From the NCBI RefSeq assembly GCF_001426345.1, contig NZ_LMEM01000012.1, positions 290,309-354,308 on the forward strand: a stretch of 64,000 nucleotides of DNA, written 5' to 3'. Position 1 is the stretch's first letter; each line of letters begins with the position of its first letter. Made by a program: the position numbers and the translations under genes. The notes beneath the pieces are model-generated. The model saw only the letters and a program-made list of their open reading frames with translations, ran no database searches and was not told the origin of the DNA. The DNA is from Devosia sp. Root436. GTDB lineage: Bacteria > Pseudomonadota > Alphaproteobacteria > Rhizobiales > Devosiaceae. Positions 1 through 8,437 of the stretch are shown here, piece after piece.

Positions 1-101
1 ACGGTATTGTCGGCATCGTCGCGGTGGTGCCCGTCATCGCCGCGCTGACTGCCATCACCTCGCGCGTCACCGTGCGGCGCTTCCTCGCCGAGACGTCATA
101 G
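1..101 (+). CDS. C-terminal fragment of a membrane protein, possibly FtsX
   Basis: An open frame enters from the left edge and stops at TAG (99-101). The visible end is a hydrophobic stretch (GIVGIVAVVPVIAALTAIT) followed by a basic tail (SRVTVRRFLAETS), which fits the last transmembrane helix and cytoplasmic end of a permease. In many Hyphomicrobiales plsC lies just downstream of ftsE-ftsX, the ABC-type complex that controls cell-wall hydrolysis at division. That context makes FtsX the best guess. The fragment is too short to prove it. Confidence 0.4.
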   Translation, partial: GIVGIVAVVPVIAALTAITSRVTVRRFLAETS

Positions 102-176
102 GTTCGGGAACGCGCTCGCCAAGGCGGCGTTTGCCCGCTAAGACGCTCAAAACGGCCCAAGCCGTGGGAGAGGTTC

Positions 177-986
177 ATGGCATTCGTGCAGGCAGTGCGA
201 TCAGCGCTGTTCTATTTCGTCTTTATCGGGCAGACGGCGATCATCGCCTTCATCATCGGTTGCATCGCGCTGATCAGCGGTCGCACCCCGCTCAGTTGGG
301 CCATGGCCGTATTCTGGTGCCGTTCCAACCTGGCCTACCTGCGCGTCCTGACCGGGGTGAAGACGCTGGTCTCCGGCCAGGAGAACATCCCCGAGGGCGG
401 CTGCATCATTGCCGCCAAGCACCAGAGCGACTGGGACGTCTTCTCGATCTTTCCCCATAGCGGCCGGCCCGCCTATATCGTCAAGAAGGAGCTGATGCGC
501 ATTCCCTTCTTTGGCTGGGCCGCCCGCTCGCTCGACTGTATCGAGGTCGACCGCAAGCGCGGCGCCGAGGCCATTCCCGCCATGATGGCCCAGGCCCATG
601 CCGCCATCGATCGCGGCTGCCGCATCGTCATCTTCCCCGAAGGCACCCGCAAGGCGCCGCTGGCACCGCCCGACTACCGCCAGGGCATCGTGCGGCTCTA
701 TCTGGAGCTCAATGTGCCTGTCGTGCCGGTGGCGCTCAATTCCGGCCTGTTCTGGGGCCGTAATAGCCTGGTCATCTGGCCCGGCACCGCCGAAGCGAAA
801 TTCCTGCCGCCTATCGAGGCTGGCCTGTCGGCCGATGTCTTCCTCGACCGACTCAAAAAAGCCATCGAATCGGAGTCCAACGCCCTCATTCTCAAGGCCG
901 AGGATCAGGGCCTGTCCCGCCCCATCGGACCTGAAATGCGCGAACGCCTTGATGCGCTGCGTCAGGCGGGCACCACCGCCCAATGA
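177..986 (+). CDS. plsC: 1-acyl-sn-glycerol-3-phosphate acyltransferase
   Basis: This 269-residue protein is a PlsC/LPLAT-family acyltransferase. It transfers an acyl chain to lysophosphatidic acid to form phosphatidic acid at the inner membrane. The N-terminus carries a hydrophobic helix (about residues 8-40). The catalytic HX4D motif appears as HQSDWD near residue 82, and the substrate-binding motif as FPEGTR near residue 153. The ATG is preceded by GGGAGAGG at a good distance. It follows the ftsX-like end by 75 bp, so the two may be cotranscribed. The length is normal for the family. Confidence 0.93.
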   Translation: MAFVQAVRSALFYFVFIGQTAIIAFIIGCIALISGRTPLSWAMAVFWCRSNLAYLRVLTGVKTLVSGQENIPEGGCIIAAKHQSDWDVFSIFPHSGRPAYIVKKELMRIPFFGWAARSLDCIEVDRKRGAEAIPAMMAQAHAAIDRGCRIVIFPEGTRKAPLAPPDYRQGIVRLYLELNVPVVPVALNSGLFWGRNSLVIWPGTAEAKFLPPIEAGLSADVFLDRLKKAIESESNALILKAEDQGLSRPIGPEMRERLDALRQAGTTAQ

Positions 987-1049
987 CCACTACATATTGA
1001 CGAAACCGGCAAACACCCACATACATATAGTCGTGATACATGAGGCCGC

Positions 1050-1083
1050 TTGACATGCCTCGCATTTTGTTCTATTTTTGTTC
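1050..1083 (+). promoter_or_regulatory. LexA-repressed (SOS) promoter
   Basis: A -35 element TTGACA (1050-1055) and a -10 element TATTTT (1073-1078) are separated by exactly 17 bp. The alphaproteobacterial LexA box GTTC-N7-GTTC lies at 1069-1083 and covers the -10. A third GTTC follows at 1086-1089. A bound LexA dimer would block polymerase. The predicted start site near 1085 leads into the ATG at 1114. All elements are read directly; LexA binding is inferred from the known motif. Confidence 0.8.
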
Positions 1084-1113
1084 TTGTTCGATACCCGCTG
1101 TGGGGATAGCGTG

Positions 1114-1458
1114 ATGGCCGGCAATATCGAGAACAAGGTTCTGATCCATGGCTTCGGCCGACTGAGCAACTGGCTGGGCCGCTCCGGGCGCGCCTATGGC
1201 CTGGTCAGCGAAAGCCTTGAACGCTTCGCCATGACCGATGCCGATCTCTACCTCGTGGCCCAGGGAAATCATGTGCTCTGGGTTGGCTCGACCGGAGAGC
1301 TGGTCGCCGATCCGATGAGCCGCACGCGCTTCCGCCTGGCGCTGGACTGCGCCACCAACGTCTTCCGCCTCATGACGCCCGGTGCCGCCGCCGAACGGCT
1401 GACCACCATCTGGGATCTCGAAGGCGCCGAACCCGCCCAGGGCGCGCAGGCGGCTTAA
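1114..1458 (+). CDS. Hypothetical SOS-inducible protein
   Basis: The product has 114 residues. I recognise no family, and it has no signal peptide or membrane segment. It starts MAGNIENK and has a mixed basic and aromatic core with the segments GFGRLSNWLGRSGRAYG and LYLVAQGNHVLWVGSTGELVADPMSR, then ends in an Ala/Gln-rich tail. ATG 1114 is preferred over an upstream in-frame TTG (1078) because that codon lies inside the predicted -10/LexA box, upstream of the likely transcript start. The ribosome site (GGGGATAG) is modest. The gene stands alone behind a strong LexA-box promoter, so a role in the DNA-damage response is the only function I would suggest, by inference. Confidence 0.75.
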   Translation: MAGNIENKVLIHGFGRLSNWLGRSGRAYGLVSESLERFAMTDADLYLVAQGNHVLWVGSTGELVADPMSRTRFRLALDCATNVFRLMTPGAAAERLTTIWDLEGAEPAQGAQAA

Positions 1459-1790
1459 CGTCATCGCACCCAGATTGCCCCCGTCATTCCGTTCCCCACC
1501 CACCGGCCGTCACCCTCGGCTTGACCCGAGGGCTCTGCACTTGCGGAGCACAGAGTAAGTGAAGTGCCCGCGGGCCAAGCCGCGGGTGACGATCGAGTAT
1601 GTGGCGGAAGACCCGCGGATCAAGGCCGCGGTAGGCGGCTGTCGATAGGGGTGGAATTGCGCATGCGACTCCTCGCACAACCCCCTAGCCAAGCCTCCTC
1701 TCTTCCTCTATAGAGCCGAGCAATCCCTTTCAGAGATGAACTCTCTGGGCCGCTCTGCGGCGCAACGATATTGAATTCGGAGTACCGACC
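1459..1790. other. Intergenic region without gene
   Basis: These 332 bp between the SOS gene and rpmF carry no credible gene. They hold the REP-like palindrome pair (1509-1590), a third related palindrome (CCGCGGATCAAGGCCGCGG, from about 1613), and the rpmF leader with a GGAG ribosome site just before 1791. The long open frame on the minus strand here is antisense to fumC and not credible. Confidence 0.6.
1509..1590. repeat. REP-like double palindrome
   Basis: Two stem-loops face each other. CCCTCGG/CCGAGGG lies at 1513-1532 and CCCGCGG/CCGCGGG at 1567-1586. The whole unit is bounded by GTCACC (1509) and GGTGAC (to 1590). This is the form of paired bacterial interspersed palindromic elements. 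It sits between the SOS gene and rpmF and could also end transcription. Confidence 0.6.
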
Positions 1791-1970
1791 ATGGCAGTGC
1801 CAAAACGAAAGACCTCGCCGATGAAGCGCGGCTTCCGCCGCTCGGCCGACGCTCTTGCCACCGCATCCTATGTCGAGGACAAGGATTCGGGCGAGCTGCG
1901 CCGCCCGCATCACGTCGACCTCAAGACCGGCATGTATCGCGGCCGGCAGATTCTCGACGTCAAGAAATAA
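1791..1970 (+). CDS. rpmF: 50S ribosomal protein L32
   Basis: The 59-residue product begins [18 protein letters not shown] and continues with [18 protein letters not shown] and the end [15 protein letters not shown]. This is the typical alphaproteobacterial L32 sequence over its full length. L32 is a small protein of the large ribosomal subunit. The start is preceded by GGAG. As in many alphaproteobacteria, the zinc-binding cysteines of some L32 versions are absent. Confidence 0.97.
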   Translation: MAVPKRKTSPMKRGFRRSADALATASYVEDKDSGELRRPHHVDLKTGMYRGRQILDVKK

Positions 1971-2013
1971 GCCGAAAGGCGGTTTGGCGCTCATGCGCTC
2001 GATCTGATATTCG

Positions 2014-2046
2014 ACGGCCGGTCCTGCAAGGGATCGGCCGTTTTGC
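2014..2046 (+). terminator. Probable terminator after rpmF
   Basis: The stem ACGGCCG (2014-2020) pairs with CGGCCGT (2035-2041) and is followed by TTTGCTTT. It lies 44 bp after the rpmF stop and before fumC. Confidence 0.55.
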
Positions 2047-2087
2047 TTTGTTCGCCGCCCCGGCGCGGCATTTCTACGGAGAATGGG

Positions 2088-3488
2088 ATGAGCACGCGCG
2101 TTGAATCGGACACGATGGGCACCATCGAGGTCCCCGCCGACAAATATTACGGCGCGCAGACCGCTCGCAGCCTGATGAATTTCGATATTGGTGGCGAAAA
2201 GATGCCGACCGAGATCGTCACTGCCTTCGGTGTACTGAAGAAAGCCGCCGCCCTCGCCAATCACAAGCTCGGCCTGCTCGACGAAAAGACCCGCGACCTG
2301 ATCGTCGCCGCGGCCGACGAAGTGATCGCCGGCAAGCTGGCCGACCACTTCCCGCTCGTCGTCTGGCAGACCGGCTCGGGCACCCAGTCCAACATGAATG
2401 TCAACGAGGTCATTTCCAACCGCGCCATCGAGATGGCGGGCGGCACCATGGGTTCCAAGAAGCCCGTGCATCCCAATGACCATGTCAATATGAGCCAGTC
2501 GTCCAACGACACCTATCCCACGGCCATGCATATCGCCGCTGTCGAGGCACTGGAAAATTACCTCTTCCCGCGCGTGGCTCTGCTGCGCGACACGCTCCAT
2601 GCCAAGTCCGAGCAGTTCATGGATGTGGTCAAGATCGGCCGCACCCATTTGCAGGACGCCACGCCCCTGACCCTGGGCCAGGAAATCTCCGGCTGGGTCG
2701 CCCAGATCGACTATGCCGTCGCCGCCATCAAGGCCACCCTGCCCCAGCTCAGGGAATTGGCCCTGGGCGGCACCGCTGTCGGCACCGGCCTCAATGCCCA
2801 TCCCGACTATGCCGTCGCGGTGGCCAAGGAAATCGCCACGCTGACCGGCCATGATTTCGTCACCGGGCCGAACAAGTTCGCACTGCTGGCCGGCCACGAC
2901 GCCTTTGTCGGCACGTCCGGCGCGCTGAAGCAGCTCGCCGTTGCCTTCATGAAGATCGCCAATGACGTGCGCTGGCTGGCCTCAGGGCCCCGCTCGGGCC
3001 TGGGCGAGCTGACCATCCCCGAAAACGAGCCCGGCTCGTCCATCATGCCGGGCAAGGTCAACCCGACCCAGTCCGAAGCCATGACCATGGTCGTCGCCCA
3101 TGTCATGGGCAATGACGCCGCGATCGGTTTTGCAGCGAGCCAGGGCAATTTCGAGCTGAACGTGTTCAAGCCCGTCATCGCCTACAATTTCCTGCAGGCC
3201 GTGCGCCTGCTGGCCGACAGCGCCAAGAGCTTCAACGACAATTGCGCCGTGGGCATCGAGCCCGACCGCAAGCGCATCAAGCAACTGGTCGACCAGTCGC
3301 TGATGCTGGTCACCGCGCTCAACCGCAAGATCGGCTACGACAACGCCGCCAAGATCGCCAAGACCGCCCACAAGAACGGCTCCACCTTGCGCGAAACGGC
3401 CATCGCGCTGGGCTTGCTGACAGGCGAGGAATTCGACGCCGAAGTGAAGCCCGAACAGATGGTCGGTCCGCTCAAGCTGAAGAAGTAA
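2088..3488 (+). CDS. fumC: Fumarate hydratase, class II
   Basis: The 466-residue protein interconverts fumarate and L-malate in the citric acid cycle. It belongs to the fumarase/aspartase superfamily. The signature loop [11 protein letters not shown] is present, as are [28 protein letters not shown] and [16 protein letters not shown]. Together these favour FumC over aspartase. ATG 2088 ([16 protein letters not shown]) is chosen over an in-frame upstream start because CGGAGAA precedes it and homologues begin here. A long hairpin-rich repeat follows the gene. Confidence 0.96.
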   Translation: MSTRVESDTMGTIEVPADKYYGAQTARSLMNFDIGGEKMPTEIVTAFGVLKKAAALANHKLGLLDEKTRDLIVAAADEVIAGKLADHFPLVVWQTGSGTQSNMNVNEVISNRAIEMAGGTMGSKKPVHPNDHVNMSQSSNDTYPTAMHIAAVEALENYLFPRVALLRDTLHAKSEQFMDVVKIGRTHLQDATPLTLGQEISGWVAQIDYAVAAIKATLPQLRELALGGTAVGTGLNAHPDYAVAVAKEIATLTGHDFVTGPNKFALLAGHDAFVGTSGALKQLAVAFMKIANDVRWLASGPRSGLGELTIPENEPGSSIMPGKVNPTQSEAMTMVVAHVMGNDAAIGFAASQGNFELNVFKPVIAYNFLQAVRLLADSAKSFNDNCAVGIEPDRKRIKQLVDQSLMLVTALNRKIGYDNAAKIAKTAHKNGSTLRETAIALGLLTGEEFDAEVKPEQMVGPLKLKK

Positions 3489-3501
3489 GCCCCCATCTCC
3501 T

Positions 3502-3652
3502 ACCCCTCTCCCCTTGAGGGAGAGGGTGGTTCTTCCGCGTTCAGCGGAAGAACCGGGTGAGGGGTGCTGCGCTCGCCCATGCTTCAATGCGGATGGATAA
3601 CTCGTGACCCCTCATCCGCCCTTCGGGCACCTTCTCCCTCAAGGGGAGAAGT
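3502..3652. repeat. Long inverted repeat with internal hairpin
   Basis: CCCCTCTCCCCTTGAGGGAGA (from 3503) is matched in reverse by CTTCTCCCTCAAGGGGAGAAG (3631-3651), so the whole region can fold back on itself. Inside lies a perfect stem GGTTCTTCCGC/GCGGAAGAACC (3528-3554). It occupies most of the space between fumC and the next gene. It resembles common dispersed intergenic palindromes of this group and may end fumC transcription. Confidence 0.6.
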
Positions 3653-3715
3653 AGGCACTCTTTGCTGCGGACCGCCAATCTGGCATGGTCCGCACAGGGA
3701 ACAAGGAGAGCCAAC

Positions 3716-4174
3716 TTGGTTGAACATGTCTATGTGCCACCGACCGGCGCCGCGCCGCGCCGCGCCGGCCCGTTCATTCCGCCTCTGCTGATCGTGCCGT
3801 TCCTGGTCTACAACCTGGTCGTCTTCATCTTCCTGGGCGGCAACCCGGCCGGCTGGAGCAATACGGCCTTTTCCATCCCCATGGTCTCGGGCGTGCCATG
3901 GGCCGTCTCCATCGGCGACCTGCTGGTCGTCGGCTCACTGATCCTCTTATTCTTCGAACTGCTGAAATCCACCCGGATCGGCACGGTCTCCATCCTCGAG
4001 CACATGCTCTCGATGATCGTCTTCGTGGTGATCCTGGTCGAATTCCTGCTGCTCGGCGCGGCATCGAGCTCGGTGTTCTTCATCCTGCTCGTCATGTCAT
4101 TGATCGATGTCGTGGCCGGCTTCACCATGTCCATCACGTCAGCCACGCGCGACATGAGCATGGCAGGCCACTAG
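3716..4174 (+). CDS. Hypothetical four-helix membrane protein
   Basis: I do not recognise the family. The 152-residue product has about four hydrophobic segments: LLIVPFLVYNLVVFIFLG, IGDLLVVGSLILLFFELL, MLSMIVFVVILVEFLLLGAA and VFFILLVMSLIDVVAGFTM. It should be an inner-membrane protein. The start is taken as TTG 3716 because AAGGAGAG sits 5 bp upstream. The longer open frame upstream lacks a ribosome site and contains part of the repeat-flanking DNA. It appears to be a single-gene unit. Confidence 0.72.
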   Translation: MVEHVYVPPTGAAPRRAGPFIPPLLIVPFLVYNLVVFIFLGGNPAGWSNTAFSIPMVSGVPWAVSIGDLLVVGSLILLFFELLKSTRIGTVSILEHMLSMIVFVVILVEFLLLGAASSSVFFILLVMSLIDVVAGFTMSITSATRDMSMAGH

Positions 4175-4189
4175 GCCCGCACTCAGGGC

Positions 4190-4441
4190 TCAGGCGACGA
4201 TGCTCGTCCGAAATCCCATCGGCATGCGCTTGATACCGGCCCTGGCGCCATCGGCATAAGCCCCGATGGCGCCTTCGGCATTGCCACGCCGGCGCGCGCG
4301 CTGCGGCGCCAGATTGTTGCGTTCGGCGAGCAGCTGGCTGACGAAGGCGGCCGTGGTTTGGTTGCGCCGCAGCGAAGGGCGCGGGCGCGCGGCTTCGATC
4401 AACATCGGCAACCCGGCTTGCTTTGTTTCAGAACTGGCCAT
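4190..4441 (-). CDS. Conserved small hypothetical protein
   Basis: The 83-residue product is strongly basic, with the segments RPSLRRNQTTAAFVSQLLAE and LAPQRARRR. I recall similar small proteins of unknown function in Hyphomicrobiales, but cannot name a family. ATG 4441 is preceded by GAGG, which favours it over an upstream codon at 4462. It converges with the membrane protein gene (16 bp gap). A CtrA-like box lies about 100 bp upstream (4539-4554). Confidence 0.65.
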   Translation of the reverse strand: MASSETKQAGLPMLIEAARPRPSLRRNQTTAAFVSQLLAERNNLAPQRARRRGNAEGAIGAYADGARAGIKRMPMGFRTSIVA

Positions 4442-4538
4442 CTTTTGCCTCGCTTGTCTCAAAGCGGGCCAGCTTGTCTCAAAATGAAACAGAGGATCTG
4501 GCCCTGTGCCCTATTAGGGGCAATCGGCGTGCCAGATG

Positions 4539-4554
4539 CTAACGTTTTGTTAAC
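4539..4554 (-). promoter_or_regulatory. CtrA-like box
   Basis: On the minus strand this reads GTTAACAAAACGTTAG, that is TTAA-N7-TTAG. The other strand reads CTAA-N7-TTAAC, one mismatch from the CtrA consensus TTAA-N7-TTAAC. It lies upstream of the small hypothetical gene ending at 4190. Binding is inferred. Confidence 0.45.
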
Positions 4555-4586
4555 GGTTTCCGCTCCCAAAGCGCGAAATGGTTAAA

Positions 4587-5354
4587 TCAGAAATTGTCCT
4601 TGCCCTTGCGAATGGCCGCAAACACCTCGGCCGGGTCGGCGCCTTCGAGGCCATAATGCTTTGCCAATGCCGGATCGTCGGCGCGCAGGAACGGATTGGC
4701 CGCCTTGTCCTCGCCGAGCAGGAACGGGATTGTCGCCCGCCCGGCCTCGCGCAAGGCTGCCACCTCGGCCGCCCGCGTCTGCAGGGCTGCATTATCAGGG
4801 TCGATCGACAACGCGAATTTGGCATTGCTGGCGGTATATTCGTGGCCGCAATAAACCAGCGTATCGTCGGGCAATTCGCGCAGGGCCCTGACCCCGTCCC
4901 ACATCGGCCCCGGCGTCCCCTCGAACATGCGCCCGACCCCGAGCGAAAACAGCGCATCGGCGGTGAACAGGTGCTTGCCCGCTTTGTCGTGGAAGACGAT
5001 ATGGCCCAGCGTATGGCCCGGCGCGTCATAGACGTCGAACGTGGTCTCGCCCAGGCGCAACCTATCGCCACCGGCCACCAGTTCATCGAGATCGGCGATC
5101 TTGTCTGCTTCGCCTCGCGGCCCGACCACCCTGGCGCCGAATTCCGCCTTGAGCTCGGGAATAGCCTCGACATGGTCGATATGATGATGGGTGATGAAGA
5201 TGTCGGTCAGCGCCCAGCCGCGATGCACCAGCCCATTGCGGATAGCCGCCGCTTCCGGCGCATCGATGGCCGCGGTGCGGCCGCTTGCCGTGTCATGCAC
5301 CAGATAGCCGAAATTGTCGCTCCGGGCAGGAAACACATCGACGATCAGACTCAT
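4587..5354 (-). CDS. gloB: Hydroxyacylglutathione hydrolase (glyoxalase II)
   Basis: The 255-residue protein is a metallo-beta-lactamase-fold hydrolase. It splits S-lactoylglutathione to lactate and glutathione, the second step of methylglyoxal removal. The metal-binding motif THHHIDH lies near residue 56. GHTLGHI, TADALFS and CGHEYT supply further ligands and substrate contacts. The length matches the family. It is divergent from a methyltransferase gene. A methylglyoxal synthase gene lies elsewhere in the window (30.4 kb), so both formation and disposal of methylglyoxal are encoded here. Confidence 0.92.
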   Translation of the reverse strand: MSLIVDVFPARSDNFGYLVHDTASGRTAAIDAPEAAAIRNGLVHRGWALTDIFITHHHIDHVEAIPELKAEFGARVVGPRGEADKIADLDELVAGGDRLRLGETTFDVYDAPGHTLGHIVFHDKAGKHLFTADALFSLGVGRMFEGTPGPMWDGVRALRELPDDTLVYCGHEYTASNAKFALSIDPDNAALQTRAAEVAALREAGRATIPFLLGEDKAANPFLRADDPALAKHYGLEGADPAEVFAAIRKGKDNF

Positions 5355-5455
5355 GGGGGCACTCCGAAGCAGGGAGGTTGAAAGCTAGGGGCGCTGGCGC
5401 CACATGACAACCGCCCCGTTGGACAAGTTCTTGGGAAAGCGGCAGAGTTGCAGCC

Positions 5456-6220
5456 ATGACCGCCGACGTCACCCGCCTCATCGCCTATTACAAATCTCCG
5501 CTGGGGCGCATTTCGCGCGCACTGGTGCGCGAGCAGGTTCTCGGGCTGGCCGGTGACGTGGCGGGCAAGCGCATCCTGGGGCTGGGCTTTGCCACCCCCT
5601 ATATGCGCTTCACCCTGGAGAGGGCCGAGCGCGTACTGGCCTTCATGCCGGCGCGGCAGGGCGCCTCTGCCTGGCCGCGCGAAGGCCCGTCCCATACCGT
5701 GCTCTGCGATCCGCTGGAAATGCCGCTGACCGACGCGGCCATCGACCTTACCGTAGCCATCCACGCGCTGGAGCATGTCGCCGACGCCGAGGAACTGATG
5801 CGCGAACTGTGGCGCATCACCGCGCCGAACGGGCACCTGCTCCTCGTGGTGCCGCGCCGCAGGGGCATCTGGGCGCAGCGCGACAACACGCCCTTCGGCT
5901 CGGGCAATCCCTATTCCGGCGGCCAGCTTGATAAACTCCTGCGCGACCACAGCTTCGTCCCCGAAGCCTGGCGCGATGGCCTGTTCCTGCCGCCGTTCCA
6001 ATCGTCGCTGGTGCTCAAATCCACTCGCTTCTTCGAGCGGGTCGGACGGCTGTTCGGCCCGGCCATGAGCGGGGTCATCTGCGTCCGCGCCCGCAAGGAG
6101 GCTTTCCCGGCGGTGCCGCGCCGCAAGCGCGAGGAACGCTTCGTGCGCGTACCAGGCCTGAGCACCGCGACCGCGCGGTCAAGCTGGAGCAAAGGGAGAT
6201 TCCCGCTTTCGCGGGAATGA
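5456..6220 (+). CDS. SAM-dependent methyltransferase (class I) with repeat-derived tail
   Basis: The 254-residue protein has a Methyltransf_11-like core. GKRILGLGFATPY is the SAM-binding loop, and AIDLTVAIHALEHVADAEELMRELWRITAPNGHLLLVVPRR the acidic and post-I regions. The substrate is unknown. Genes of this type are often found divergent from gloB, as here. The last residues (KGRFPLSRE) and the TGA stop are encoded by a dispersed palindromic repeat (6194-6221), so the native C-terminus has probably been replaced. Confidence 0.82.
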   Translation: MTADVTRLIAYYKSPLGRISRALVREQVLGLAGDVAGKRILGLGFATPYMRFTLERAERVLAFMPARQGASAWPREGPSHTVLCDPLEMPLTDAAIDLTVAIHALEHVADAEELMRELWRITAPNGHLLLVVPRRRGIWAQRDNTPFGSGNPYSGGQLDKLLRDHSFVPEAWRDGLFLPPFQSSLVLKSTRFFERVGRLFGPAMSGVICVRARKEAFPAVPRRKREERFVRVPGLSTATARSSWSKGRFPLSRE

Positions 6221-6288
6221 CGTTGTGGGTTGATCAGCAGCCGTGGCGCATGTCCACCGCGTCATTCCCGCGAAAGCGGGAATCTCCC
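6194..6288. repeat. Dispersed palindromic repeat pair (family A)
   Basis: The unit GGGAGATTCCCGC-TTTCGC-GGGAATGAC (6194-6221) is followed, in inverted orientation, by GTCATTCCCGCG-AAAGCGGGAATCTCCC (6261-6288), with 39 bp between. Each unit is itself a palindrome. A second inverted pair of nearly the same sequence lies at 28716-28791. Confidence 0.8.
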
Positions 6289-6371
6289 TTGCCTCCCCTC
6301 ACGTGTCACCCTTTGCCTTCCCCTCTCACTTTGACTATGGTCCGCGCGGTTTTTCCGCCCAGATTGGCATC

Positions 6372-7469
6372 ATGTCCGACGACACTATCCGCCCCACACC
6401 GCAGCCCGGCATTCTCGACGTTGCACCCTACCTGCCCGGCAAGTCGGGCGCACCGGGCAGCAATGCAATCAAGCTCTCGGCCAATGAAAGCCCCCTCGGC
6501 GCCAGCCCCAAGGCCGTGGAAGCCTTCCGCTCGGCCGCCGATCACCTCGAAATCTATCCCGAGGGCTCCTCGAAAATCCTGCGCGCGGCTCTGGCCGAAG
6601 TGCATGGCATCGACCCTGATCGCATAGTCTGCGGCAATGGCTCGGACGACCTGCTGCACCTGCTGGCCCAGACCTATCTCGGCGAAGGCGACGAGGCAGT
6701 GATGAACCGCTACGGCTTCTCGGTCTATCCCATTATCACCAAGGCGACCGGCGCCAGTATCGTCATGGTCGAGGAGACCGACTATACCGCCGACGTCGAT
6801 GCCATGCTGGCGGCCGTGACGGAGAAGACGAAGGTCATCTGGCTGGCCAATCCCAACAATCCTACCGGCACCTATCTCAGCGACGCCGAAGTGCGGCGGC
6901 TGCATGCCGGTTTGCGCCCCGACATCCTCCTCGTCATCGACAGCGCCTATGCCGAATATGTTACCGCCGCCGATTATTCGGTCGGCCTCGATCTCGTGGG
7001 CGAGGCGAGCAATGTCGTCATGGTCCGCACCTTCTCCAAGATGGGGCTGGCTGCCGCGCGCATCGGCTGGATGGTGGGCCCGGCCCCTGTCGTCGACGCC
7101 ATCAACCGCATCCGGGGCCCGTTCAACGTCAACCTGCCAGCGCAACTGGCGGGCGCTGCCGCCACGCACGATGTGGAGTTCAACGCCCGACTCAAGGCCC
7201 ACAACGCCAAATGGCGCGAATGGTTGACGGCGGAACTCCATTCCAATTCCATGCGCGTCGTGCCCAGCCAGGCCAATTTCATCATGGTGCTGTTTGCCGA
7301 CGCCGAATCCGCCGCCACGGCCTTCGAGACCCTGCGCGAGCGCGGCCTCATCGTGCGCGAGATCGGCCCGTCCTACGGCATTGCCAACGGGCTGCGCATT
7401 TCCATCGGTTCCGAGCAAGCCATGCGCGGCGTCGCCGGCATCCTCAAGGCATTGGTCAAGATTTCATGA
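6372..7469 (+). CDS. hisC: Histidinol-phosphate aminotransferase
   Basis: The 365-residue fold-type I PLP enzyme transaminates imidazole-acetol phosphate in histidine synthesis. Family features include KLSANESPLGASP at the N-terminus, NPNNPTGTYL, the SAYAEY segment, and RTFSKMGLAAARIGW with the PLP-binding lysine. ATG 6372 is used because the longer frame would run through the palindromic repeat. It overlaps tyrA by ATGA. Since HisC homologues can also transaminate aromatic precursors, its pairing with tyrA suggests a role in tyrosine and phenylalanine synthesis. This is inference. Confidence 0.92.
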   Translation: MSDDTIRPTPQPGILDVAPYLPGKSGAPGSNAIKLSANESPLGASPKAVEAFRSAADHLEIYPEGSSKILRAALAEVHGIDPDRIVCGNGSDDLLHLLAQTYLGEGDEAVMNRYGFSVYPIITKATGASIVMVEETDYTADVDAMLAAVTEKTKVIWLANPNNPTGTYLSDAEVRRLHAGLRPDILLVIDSAYAEYVTAADYSVGLDLVGEASNVVMVRTFSKMGLAAARIGWMVGPAPVVDAINRIRGPFNVNLPAQLAGAAATHDVEFNARLKAHNAKWREWLTAELHSNSMRVVPSQANFIMVLFADAESAATAFETLRERGLIVREIGPSYGIANGLRISIGSEQAMRGVAGILKALVKIS

Positions 7470-8437
7470 GCGTTCATTTCCGCAAACTTGCCTTGATCGG
7501 CATCGGCCTCATCGGCTCCTCCATCGCCCTGGCCGCGCGGCGGCAGGGGCTGGTCGAAGTCATTTCCATCGCCACCCGCAGGCAGGAAACCCTCGACGAA
7601 GCGCGCGAACTTGGCCTGGGTGATATCTACACGCTCGACGCCGCCGAAGCGGTGCGCGGCGCCGATCTCGTCATCATCTGCACGCCCGTAGGAACCTATG
7701 CCGACGTGATGGCAACCATCGCCCCGGCGCTGGAGCCAGGCGCCATCCTCAGCGATGTCGGCTCGGTCAAGGGTCATGTGGTCAAGACGCTGGCCCCGCT
7801 CGTTCCGGCCGGTGTCAGCTTCATTCCCGGCCACCCGCTGGCCGGCACTGAACATTCCGGCCCGTCGGCCGGCTTTGCCGAGCTCTTCTCCGGCCGCTGG
7901 TGCGTGTTGACCCCCGGCCCGGAAGTCGATCCGGCCCAGACCGAGAAGCTGGCCACCTTCTGGCGCGCCATGGGCAGCCAGGTCGAAAGCATGGATGCCG
8001 GGCATCACGACATGGTGCTGGCCATCACCAGCCATATTCCCCATCTCGTCGCCTACAATATCGTGGGCACGGTGGCCGATCTGGAGGCCGCCACGCAGTC
8101 CGAAGTCATCAAGTTCTCGGCCTCCGGCTTCCGCGATTTCACCCGCATCGCCGCTTCGGACCCGGTGATGTGGCGCGACGTGTTCCTGACCAATCGCGAG
8201 GCGGTGCTCGAAATGCTCGGCCGCTTCCTCGAAGATCTCTCGGCCTTGCAGCGCTCGGTGCGCACCGGCGACGGCCCGGCGCTGGAAGCCCTGTTCACCC
8301 GCACGCGCGCCATCCGCCGCTCGATCATCTCGGCGGGGCAGGAAACCGCCGCACCCGATTTCGGCCGCACCCATGAAGCGCCGCCCGCGCCTGAAGTCCC
8401 CTTCGTGCGCGAACATGGCGGCGGCGACGACGCCTAG
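7466..8437 (+). CDS. tyrA: Prephenate/arogenate dehydrogenase
   Basis: The 323-residue protein oxidatively decarboxylates prephenate or arogenate in tyrosine synthesis. The Rossmann motif GIGLIGSS lies at the N-terminus. GHPLAGTEHSGP and TSHIPHLVAY are the catalytic segments of the TyrA family. The start overlaps the hisC stop (ATGA), which points to translational coupling. Specificity cannot be read from the sequence alone. The stop shares the palindrome CTAG with the stop of the convergent DUF2125 gene. Confidence 0.92.
   Translation: MSVHFRKLALIGIGLIGSSIALAARRQGLVEVISIATRRQETLDEARELGLGDIYTLDAAEAVRGADLVIICTPVGTYADVMATIAPALEPGAILSDVGSVKGHVVKTLAPLVPAGVSFIPGHPLAGTEHSGPSAGFAELFSGRWCVLTPGPEVDPAQTEKLATFWRAMGSQVESMDAGHHDMVLAITSHIPHLVAYNIVGTVADLEAATQSEVIKFSASGFRDFTRIAASDPVMWRDVFLTNREAVLEMLGRFLEDLSALQRSVRTGDGPALEALFTRTRAIRRSIISAGQETAAPDFGRTHEAPPAPEVPFVREHGGGDDA

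Noticed and set aside
1620..2897. 425-residue minus-strand frame over rpmF and fumC
   Set aside because: It is antisense to two certain genes and contains repeat DNA at its end.
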